Of a DNA stretch of 11,882 nt, positions 7,301 through 11,882 are shown one piece after another. Location of the stretch: positions 1 to 11,882 of the forward strand of contig RFKA01000030.1 of NCBI GenBank assembly GCA_003694385.1, read 5' to 3'. Numbering within the stretch: position 1 is the first letter of the stretch; each line of letters opens with the position of its first letter. Source of the stretch: Candidatus Woesearchaeota archaeon. Its GTDB lineage: Archaea; Nanobdellota; Nanobdellia; Woesearchaeales; UBA525. The notes beneath the pieces are model-generated. The model saw nothing but the letters and a program-made list of their open reading frames with translations. It was not told the DNA's origin and did no database searches. Position numbers and translations under genes: made by a program.

Positions 7301-8047
7301 GACTGCGCCGCCCTTTGCTGAACGGGGGGTCCTGCTTGGCAGGTCGAAGCCCATGTGCACGTCACTCACACCCACGCCCGCTCGCGGCCCAAAGCAGCTC
7401 GTGATGCGCTTGTAGTTCTCGAGAGGCCCACTTGGAGCGCGCGGCCAGCGGAGGCCCTCGACGGCGCCGAAGCTGCTCGTGAGGACCTCCCCAACTGCTT
7501 GGCCGGGCATGATGCCGCGGAGGATTGGCTCGACAGGGTAGGGCTTCTGCGCGTTGAACCTTAGTCTGAGCTGTTCCGGCAAGAATTCTGTTGTGAGAGT
7601 GAAGAATGCCGTGAAGGGTCCGAGGGGGTGCTGGTTTGTCAGGTCGCCCATGACTGGCTCGAGATTCTGGTGGAGGTGTTCAGCGGGGAGGTCGCGTGTA
7701 GGGACTGTTTTGTCGTCGAGGAGGCAGTCGTCGCGCGTCCTCCTTGACCAGAGGCTGAAGTGGTAGTAGCCACAACCGCTTTCTGCTTCGCCGCCGCTTT
7801 CTCCGAAGTAGCGGTTCTGGTCCGTGTAGAGAATATCTGCCGCTTCGGTGAATGCGGCTCTCGCTGCGCTCTCGAGATAGAAACGCTTGAGGTCTGCTCG
7901 CTGATATGCGTTGAGGAGCGCCCCTTGGTGCCGCCCAATCTCGTCGGGGAGGTTGCTGAAGCTCACGGCGAGGAGGATGAGCGCGGCCATGGCCGCAACG
8001 AGGTAGACAATGAGGAGCCCGAACAGGAAGACTTTTCCTTGCTTCAT
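4400..8047 (-). CDS. Membrane-anchored M23 peptidase / SLT lytic transglycosylase fusion, 1215 residues
   Basis: A single N-terminal helix (about 6-29, after MKQGK) should anchor the protein with the rest outside. Residues about 214-330 form an M23/LytM metallopeptidase domain with zinc ligands H231, D235 (HMGFD) and H326 and catalytic H289 and H324 (YLHL, HLHFEV). A Ser/Thr/Pro-rich linker (about 400-440) leads to a lysozyme-like SLT domain at about 453-602. This has catalytic E477 (ITQESAGQP), GLMQL (493-497) and AEYNAGAG (590-597), plus a Cys-rich insertion at 519-555. The C-terminal 455 residues hold a Pro-rich linker (950-960) and apparently beta-rich, Ig-like parts such as YLVPVDRAGNAN. 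There are 30 Cys in total. In bacteria these two domains cut peptidoglycan peptides and glycan strands; the target here is unknown. It is translationally coupled to the upstream gene (ATGA overlap) and ends the operon. Confidence 0.93.
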   Translation of the reverse strand: MKQGKVFLFGLLIVYLVAAMAALILLAVSFSNLPDEIGRHQGALLNAYQRADLKRFYLESAARAAFTEAADILYTDQNRYFGESGGEAESGCGYYHFSLWSRRTRDDCLLDDKTVPTRDLPAEHLHQNLEPVMGDLTNQHPLGPFTAFFTLTTEFLPEQLRLRFNAQKPYPVEPILRGIMPGQAVGEVLTSSFGAVEGLRWPRAPSGPLENYKRITSCFGPRAGVGVSDVHMGFDLPSRTPRSAKGGAVVAAADGIVINNPQASTYGTVLIKHPPKTPGGRVLYTRYLHLKNERPTDIKVRQNQPVRAGQIIGYAWDTRAAAPHLHFEVLTDKAGITKTAHMYAPKASDVSGLYALNPVCFFSKKTLSDVIIRPSETQATCAKQADPRTAYCDEYGITFVGAAPENATSPTNRPAPTERLSSVMPSLSPNAPPSASSQKLSRTFQRMHDLDWGQYIIGAATKYTVPQSLLLGIITQESAGQPEAISFTGCCAGLMQLHHLNAQNYARQNNKQGLTELPHATACWQCPTGPNDWQCRNSDCTGTTDTDCRCNANNDDRFNAKRNIYAGAELISSYLQRHAFREDQIAFALAEYNAGAGNLNQWIKETNVRNEDVRWEDVADVLRKKNPQHETLNYVELVLAYCQAWNGGIPCTKGAGNLALSAGSQNLVPIGEYIWNPTFWVDVPDLLTPFADVMDWARQTLQRCENDPRDSERCLLREALSHDPMITSFEREAKQNQSYQELTGAAQTQLNGLAVAHHRVECSDDPVQAYFDKLVLALEDCAENLQWNCTCPLPTPPDVAPGEKYMLTLTLETKEATAKRFTTHFTDSTPPRFTDINAVFDAAFDEKPADYDPKKDIQRVTFVLSEHGLLWSYRYYAPQDINGGFKSSRFRKVGGDFVFDKDTRPEAVLTFREPHEHDETCAVIKTKYAFCANLTDEAPPLQFSLENKERRPPPPPQTPPQLLVARAVPKPACFNPCNYWVCAGGIPTGVVNPQCNPPYNEVPQALDAYYDPLTGYFLLRQPQLDQALYLVYMKDPRTIPPPSNPFNRDAQQIVGQLRYVRDENDSPFNCIFFNINDLEIPRLWRGAARPDFWKTYSGYLYLVPVDRAGNANIQQPLRLRVTPLRKSDRDWHPLDDDELPLVGAPAYSDDKGLAPQMNFVRNWQLFCPDSAPLIPLILNQPGSLPITPLKDFDDTLWSHLPAYKQEQLRRQYDRA

Positions 8048-8850
8048 TCGTCGTACCTCCCAATGTAGTTGATCTCAATCGTGACCACGTCTGACTCGTC
8101 AGCGATGAAGGTCTTCGCTTGGGCAAAGGGAAGGTTTTCGAGTTGTGCTCGTGCTAAGCGTTGCTCTGCTTTTCGCATCTGGTAGCGCCATTCACCTACT
8201 ACCGCACCTCCTAGTAAACTCGACTCACCAACGAGGTTATTGTACTGGAGGTAGTGGAGACCATCCATTATGGCTTTTGGGTCGCCACGCATCTTGGCAT
8301 GACCAAGGGTAAACTCTGCCCGAGAGCTTTTTACGTGCACGGAGAAGAGATTCCCGACGACAAAGCTCCTGAAGAACGCGAAGGTGAGCCGGTGAACAAT
8401 ATGGCAGAGCCTGCTCTGTGCATCATCGCCAAGGATGGGTGGTGCGGTTGGTAAAGGGGCGAGCTCTTCTTCAGTGCCGAGTTTCCCCTTGTCTTCGTCG
8501 CTCAGCCAAGCAATGCATCGCTCATCGTCGAGTAGTTTGACAAGCGCTTCCTCCATCGTGAGGTCTTGGAGTCCCTGCGTGTTCAGTCTTCCAAGATTCT
8601 CAAGGCCGTTCTCGTGGCGCGCAGCAAAATCGGCGAGTGGCTGCGAGAGGCGTTGACGCAGGTACGCATTCATGACGAAATCAGCAGTGAGTGAACCTGC
8701 TTGGAATGCAAAGTCGAGTTTCCCGTCTCGGTTGCCAAGATGATCTCTCTGGAGGACGAAGAAGCCGAAGATGATGAGGGCGACGAAGAAGAGCACGAAG
8801 AGGACGATGATGTCGTTGATGTTGATGACGCCGCGACGGTCGTTACGCAT
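8044..8850 (-). CDS. Membrane-anchored protein of unknown function, 268 residues
   Basis: I do not recognise the family. Residues 1-7 (MRNDRRG) are basic, then a strongly hydrophobic helix spans about 14-33, followed by a soluble, helix-rich part, so an N-in, C-out single-pass protein is likely. R6-G7-V8-I9 fits the loose archaeal class III (prepilin peptidase) pattern just before the hydrophobic stretch, though N10, N12 and D13 follow the putative cut. A helical middle (about 85-130) carries many acidic residues, and only two Cys occur (112, 149). A GGAG ribosome binding site precedes the ATG. The start overlaps the upstream gene by 8 nt and the stop overlaps the M23/SLT gene by 4 nt, so it almost certainly works with them. 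A subunit of the same envelope assembly is inferred. Confidence 0.85.
   Translation of the reverse strand: MRNDRRGVININDIIVLFVLFFVALIIFGFFVLQRDHLGNRDGKLDFAFQAGSLTADFVMNAYLRQRLSQPLADFAARHENGLENLGRLNTQGLQDLTMEEALVKLLDDERCIAWLSDEDKGKLGTEEELAPLPTAPPILGDDAQSRLCHIVHRLTFAFFRSFVVGNLFSVHVKSSRAEFTLGHAKMRGDPKAIMDGLHYLQYNNLVGESSLLGGAVVGEWRYQMRKAEQRLARAQLENLPFAQAKTFIADESDVVTIEINYIGRYDE
8055..8061 (-). promoter_or_regulatory. Ribosome binding site of the M23/SLT gene inside the upstream gene
   Basis: Minus-strand GGGAGGT lies within the last codons of the 268-residue gene, 7 nt before the ATG at 8047. Together with the ATGA start/stop overlap it indicates efficient re-initiation and near-equal production of the two proteins. 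Confidence 0.65.
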
Positions 8851-9406
8851 ACACTCTCCTCACTACTTCGATGTCAAGCCACTTGGTCGTGTCGGTGTAC
8901 TCTTTCGTTCCTTGGTTATACGAGCGGACCGTCACGGGGAAGACGTGCCGCTTGTAAAGCGCCCCGCCAGCCATTGAGAGTCCTGCCCGGCCGAAAGAGG
9001 CGTAGGCGTCGTACACCGGCTTGTGATGGTAAGCCTCCCGCACAGGAGTCCTATTGATGTCTTGCGCCCGGTTATAGAGCCTGATGCGCGCGCCGTAGCG
9101 CTCCGCCCCGGGGTACTCTGTGTAGGGGTCTTCGTTCTCGAGTTGCGTCGTCGTGATGCGCGCCTCATCAATGACCCATGGCACTGGGTGTGCTCCTTTG
9201 GGGTCATCGACTGGGTCACGATAGAGGATGCCGTGCGGCCCGGCGAGGAGACGGTACATGTAGATGTCGAGCTCCATCTCCTTCGAGGTGGTCGTCGTCT
9301 CGGTCACCATCCATATCTGGAGCAAGAGGAATATCATGAGCGCGGCTGCGATGATGAGCCGGGCAACCCATGGGAAGACTTCACCGAGTACTGCGCGTTT
9401 GTTCAT
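8843..9406 (-). CDS. Membrane-anchored pseudopilin-like protein, 187 residues
   Basis: The protein has a short basic start (MNKR), a hydrophobic helix at about 15-33 and an extracellular part beginning with MELDIYMYRLLAGPHGILYR. I recall small single-pass proteins from DPANN archaea with the same plan: an 'LL..P.GI.Y.DP' motif after the helix, a middle AR.RLYN strand, and a GxxGLSMAGG-type segment before a final beta strand. Function is not known. R4-A5-V6-L7 fits the class III signal pattern, but R16 inside the helix is atypical of pilins. No Shine-Dalgarno sequence precedes the ATG; translation probably depends on the ATGA overlap with the upstream gene. A minor-pilin or pseudopilin role is inference. 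Confidence 0.83.
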   Translation of the reverse strand: MNKRAVLGEVFPWVARLIIAAALMIFLLLQIWMVTETTTTSKEMELDIYMYRLLAGPHGILYRDPVDDPKGAHPVPWVIDEARITTTQLENEDPYTEYPGAERYGARIRLYNRAQDINRTPVREAYHHKPVYDAYASFGRAGLSMAGGALYKRHVFPVTVRSYNQGTKEYTDTTKWLDIEVVRRVYA

Positions 9407-10269
9407 GTTTCGAGGAAAGCGGCGACTGCCGCGCTCACTGCTTGTGCAGTGCTATTGATGCGGAGTTCTTCGTCTGATGGGGGGAAGATGAGGCTGACGT
9501 GAATGCCACTAGTGACGGGCCCGGGGCCTTGTGTGAGGTTGTAGAAAGGCTTGAGCGAGGCGCGCAAGAGGCAGCCGAGGTCTTCCGAGAGGTCTGCCTG
9601 CGGGCCTCCCCCAATGGCGATGCGCGCCTGGTCCGCGAATTGTCGCACATCAAGGCGGAGTATGTAGCGGTGCACATTGATGGTGGGGAAGCCGAGCGGG
9701 CCAGGGCTAATGACGGGTGGCGCGAGGAGGCCATCATCATTGAGTTGTTTTCGTACTTGGTTCGCGATTGCGCCGGCGCCCGTGACGAACACTGACGTGT
9801 CTTTTTTCGGGATGGCGTTCTCTGCGCCTGCACAGGCAGGCCCGGGGTTGTTGTCGAAACGCACTTGGCTCGGGTTACGGTTGATCGTGATGCTGAACGG
9901 CTGGTAGAGCGTGTCGGGAAGCACCTCGAGACGGGGCGTTGCTTGGGGATGCGGCGAGCCATAGTATTGCAGTACCCTCCAGAGTATCCTGTCGACGCTC
10001 CCATTGGTTTTCTGCGCGCTCAAGCGGACATAGTGAGGGCTAAAATCAAAGATGAATTCGTCTTGTGGTCTGATCGAGCGGTAGTTAAGGGTGACGCTGC
10101 CGCGCGAGGCCATCACGGTATCGACGGTTGTGCCCAGGTCCTTCGCGTAGAAGCGGAGGAAGTACTGCGTTGGGTCGCTGTTATTGATTGCTGCAAGGAA
10201 GAAGGCGAGCCCTATGAGAACGAGCATCACGGCCTGCAGAATCATATCCTGAACATTCTCCCCTGCCAC
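9403..10269 (-). CDS. Membrane-anchored protein of unknown function with GTG start, 288 residues
   Basis: One hydrophobic helix lies at about 9-27. Unlike its neighbours, the N-terminus (MAGENVQD) is acidic, so topology is less certain. The helix is followed by TQYFLRFYAKDLGTTVDTVM and ASRGSVTLNY, a pattern I recall from other DPANN surface clusters. The end of the protein (about 253-286, with FPPSDEEL and a final Ala-rich helix) weakly recalls the last segment of Amidase_3 N-acetylmuramoyl-L-alanine amidases. The zinc-ligand motifs of that family (HGG, conserved Glu, SIHAN) are absent, so any such domain would be inactive. The start is GTG. A TATA box at 10290-10297 would place transcription almost exactly at this codon. 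The 3' end overlaps the next gene by 4 nt. Confidence 0.83.
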   Translation of the reverse strand: MAGENVQDMILQAVMLVLIGLAFFLAAINNSDPTQYFLRFYAKDLGTTVDTVMASRGSVTLNYRSIRPQDEFIFDFSPHYVRLSAQKTNGSVDRILWRVLQYYGSPHPQATPRLEVLPDTLYQPFSITINRNPSQVRFDNNPGPACAGAENAIPKKDTSVFVTGAGAIANQVRKQLNDDGLLAPPVISPGPLGFPTINVHRYILRLDVRQFADQARIAIGGGPQADLSEDLGCLLRASLKPFYNLTQGPGPVTSGIHVSLIFPPSDEELRINSTAQAVSAAVAAFLET

Positions 10270-10289
10270 GCACCACCCCGAAGAAAGAG

Positions 10290-10297
10290 CTTTTAAA
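10290..10297 (-). promoter_or_regulatory. Candidate internal promoter of the surface operon
   Basis: Minus-strand TTTAAAAG in the context CTATTTAAAAGC lies in the only real gap (33 nt) of the surface cluster. The centre is about 25 nt from the GTG at 10269, which suits a leaderless transcript covering the last four genes. The octamer is identical to the one before rps2. Confidence 0.55.
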
Positions 10298-10302
10298 TAG
10301 TT

Positions 10303-11115
10303 TTACTGCGCAAGCCAACTCCCCGTGAGGCACACATCTGCCGGGCAGGGTCGCGCTGGATCCTTACTGATGCGGAAAATGAGTTCTTTCTTTTGTGCAC
10401 CTTGCTGCCGCGAGTTCTCGACGGCCTGCACTGCAGTGTTGTAGTCATTGTTCACAGGCATTGAAATAAATAATGAGCTTTGCTGATCACCATCGGGTGG
10501 GCGAATAACCCTGCACTCACTGACGCCGTCAATAATCTGTGTTGCAGCCTCGTCAACCTGCCCCAGGGGCAATTCGGGAAGTGCCCGAGAGAAACAGAGG
10601 CAGGGCAAGAGAACATCTTTGCCTTTTTCGTTTACTGTACAGTGCTCCTCCCAGAAATCCATGAGGCAAATCTGGTCCAGCGCATTGCAACCCATTTTCT
10701 GCGAAGCGGCCACTTCCAAACCAAGCGAAGTGACTTTTCCTGAGATTACGCTCGCACCCCCTGCCGCCCCGACTGGAGGCTGTGGATCACTAAAGGATAC
10801 TCGGAGCACTCCATTAACTTCCATTTGTGATATCGCAAAGAAAACCCCCTTGTATTTCTTCCGCCCTTCGAAGCGAGCAAGAGGAGCGAGGTCAAAGAAT
10901 TGGTCGCGATGGGTTGCTCCGGGTTCATCAATGACGCTCTGCATTAGGTCAGCGACGAGCCTGAATTCGTTGCGTGCCTTCTTGTCGACGCCGTGCAGGC
11001 TCTTCCAAAAAGCTACCGCCACGAGGAGTATGCTGACGACGACGAGGATGCTCAGGACGATGTCGACGAGTTTCTGTCCACCATAAGCGACGTCTCCACG
11101 CTTGCGGCGCCTCAT
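10303..11115 (-). CDS. Membrane-anchored Cys-rich protein of unknown function, 270 residues
   Basis: A strongly basic start (MRRRKRGD) precedes a hydrophobic helix at about 17-37, so an N-in orientation with an external C-terminal part of some 230 residues is likely. R6-G7-D8-V9 fits the class III signal pattern, though K15 and D18 follow. The outer part has eight Cys (143, 150, 159, 172, 174, 201, 257, 262), consistent with up to four disulfides. I do not recognise the family. The ATG has GAGGGG 6 nt upstream and overlaps the stop of the preceding gene (ATGA). The first residues after the helix (VDKKARNEFRLVADLMQSV) are helical, as in pilin-like stalks. A role as an envelope subunit alongside its neighbours is inferred. 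Confidence 0.84.
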   Translation of the reverse strand: MRRRKRGDVAYGGQKLVDIVLSILVVVSILLVAVAFWKSLHGVDKKARNEFRLVADLMQSVIDEPGATHRDQFFDLAPLARFEGRKKYKGVFFAISQMEVNGVLRVSFSDPQPPVGAAGGASVISGKVTSLGLEVAASQKMGCNALDQICLMDFWEEHCTVNEKGKDVLLPCLCFSRALPELPLGQVDEAATQIIDGVSECRVIRPPDGDQQSSLFISMPVNNDYNTAVQAVENSRQQGAQKKELIFRISKDPARPCPADVCLTGSWLAQ

Positions 11116-11882
11116 TGTTTCCCCTCGAGGTGTTTTGAGATGGGCAACACGAAGGGCCCAAGAGAGTATTGGTCACCGATATGGCTCATGCCTTGTCCCG
11201 CGGGCCGCCACCACGAGCTCTCTACAGTGAAGGTGGCTTCGACCGGGCTCTTATCTGCTGCGTCCTGCGGTGCGAGAAGCTGGGGATTACCGAGTTTCTT
11301 CGCCCATTCCTGCGGCGTGAAAGGCTTCGCGACCGTGACGAAACCATAGAGGGTGTCGGTGTTCTCACAGTTGTACTCCGCAGGCATCCCTTTCTGCGCA
11401 ACGGTCTGTGGCGTGATACCTTCAAAGAGGGTGAGGTATTCCTGGCGTTGCCCGTGAGCCAGGCCGATCTTCTCGAGGTAGCAGAACGTGGAGTATGGCT
11501 GCTTGTTCCCGTAGAATGGAGGTGCGGAGCTGAGCGGCTTGTACTTGAAGGTCATCTTCACATTCTTAGGGATGCCTGAAGGAGGTATGACTTTAATGCG
11601 GGGTCCTTCGTAGGTCTGACCTATAACTTCATCCGTCACTGTTTCAACAAAGAACTCCTTATAGGGTTCGTACCCTTCTTCGTACTCGATTACGAAAGCC
11701 TGGTATGGACGATTGTTGCACTCTGGGACTGGCGGCTTCGTGACGCCAGCATCGGGAAGGAGCGCCCCCTCACCACCTCCCAAAGTATAGTCAGAGATAC
11801 GGCACACACCAAATATCCTGAACGTTGCTTGGTGGGCGCCGCTGAGCTCGAGGAGCACCGTGCCTTCCGGGTAGTACTCGTC
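11112..11882 (-). CDS. Partial extracellular-type protein of unknown function (N-terminus beyond the window)
   Basis: The frame is open to the window edge; the visible part has about 256 residues, starting DEYYPEGTVLLELSG. A GTG at 11858 exists, but the codons upstream of it read like continuing protein, so I treat the gene as truncated by the window. The visible part has no hydrophobic segment. It looks beta-rich, with four Cys and repeated Tyr/Phe-Glu patterns (IEYEEGYEPYKEFF). I do not recognise the family. Its stop overlaps the start of the next gene (ATGA), so it belongs to the surface cluster, and by analogy its missing N-terminus may carry a membrane helix. Function is unknown. Confidence 0.8.
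   Translation of the reverse strand, partial: DEYYPEGTVLLELSGAHQATFRIFGVCRISDYTLGGGEGALLPDAGVTKPPVPECNNRPYQAFVIEYEEGYEPYKEFFVETVTDEVIGQTYEGPRIKVIPPSGIPKNVKMTFKYKPLSSAPPFYGNKQPYSTFCYLEKIGLAHGQRQEYLTLFEGITPQTVAQKGMPAEYNCENTDTLYGFVTVAKPFTPQEWAKKLGNPQLLAPQDAADKSPVEATFTVESSWWRPAGQGMSHIGDQYSLGPFVLPISKHLEGKQ

Noticed and set aside
4400..8047. Bacterial contamination as the source of the hydrolase gene
   Set aside because: The gene ends directly before the RPA promoter on the same strand, and its neighbours have archaeal-style promoters. A contig chimera cannot be fully excluded without read data.
8701..9057. Plus-strand frame with a very acidic, Asp/Glu-rich start
   Set aside because: The acidic run is the reverse reading of the hydrophobic N-terminal helix of the minus-strand 268-residue protein, and the frame spans two real genes.
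1..11882. CRISPR array, insertion sequence or attachment-site repeats
   Set aside because: I saw no regularly spaced repeats, transposase, integrase or flanking direct repeats by eye. The surface cluster shows no obvious mobile-element boundary within the window.

Overview
The window looks like a piece of an archaeal chromosome. It carries an archaeal-type ribosomal protein S2, a RadA recombinase, an RPA-type single-strand DNA-binding protein with a zinc finger, a stand-alone TRAM protein and a 2H-type RNA cyclic phosphodiesterase. The S2 sequence and the family of small membrane-anchored proteins remind me of DPANN archaea (Woesearchaeota/Pacearchaeota-like). That lineage call is from memory and was not checked by search. 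Every gene I accept lies on the minus strand, so transcription runs from high to low coordinates. Base composition is moderately GC-rich by eye.

Region A (36-4356) is an informational block. In transcription order it holds RPA (4356-3175), a 78-residue protein of unknown function (2931-2695), radA (2672-1665), a TRAM-domain protein (1601-1302), thpR (1267-785) and rps2 (638-36). RPA, the small protein and RadA are a plausible recombination and repair group. The small gene sits 22 nt from radA. Candidate archaeal TATA elements (minus-strand TTTAAAAG or CTTTTTAA type) precede rps2, TRAM, the small gene and RPA. The rps2 gene has a leader of roughly 100 nt with two hairpins, one abutting the Shine-Dalgarno sequence. 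No gene-free stretch exceeds 300 bases; the longest (2932-3174, 243 nt) holds one candidate promoter and a strong ribosome binding site.

Region B (4400 to the right edge) is a cell-surface cluster of six genes. From upstream to downstream these are a partial extracellular protein (from beyond 11882 to 11112), a 270-residue membrane-anchored Cys-rich protein (11115-10303), a 288-residue membrane-anchored protein (10269-9403, GTG start), a 187-residue membrane-anchored protein (9406-8843), a 268-residue membrane-anchored protein (8850-8044), and a 1215-residue protein (8047-4400). Four of the five junctions overlap by 4 or 8 nt; the remaining 33-nt gap holds a good TATA box. Each of the five genes with a visible start encodes one N-terminal membrane helix followed by a large soluble part.

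The 1215-residue protein is the highlight. It carries an N-terminal anchor, an M23 (LytM-type) metallopeptidase domain with all key residues, and a lysozyme-fold lytic transglycosylase (SLT) domain with its catalytic Glu, in what is otherwise an archaeal context. These two domains normally cut the peptide and glycan parts of bacterial peptidoglycan, which archaea are not known to make. The best reading is a membrane-anchored envelope apparatus, perhaps pseudopilin-like, carrying a murein-hydrolase module aimed at bacteria or reused for another wall polymer. The assembly as a unit and its target are inference.
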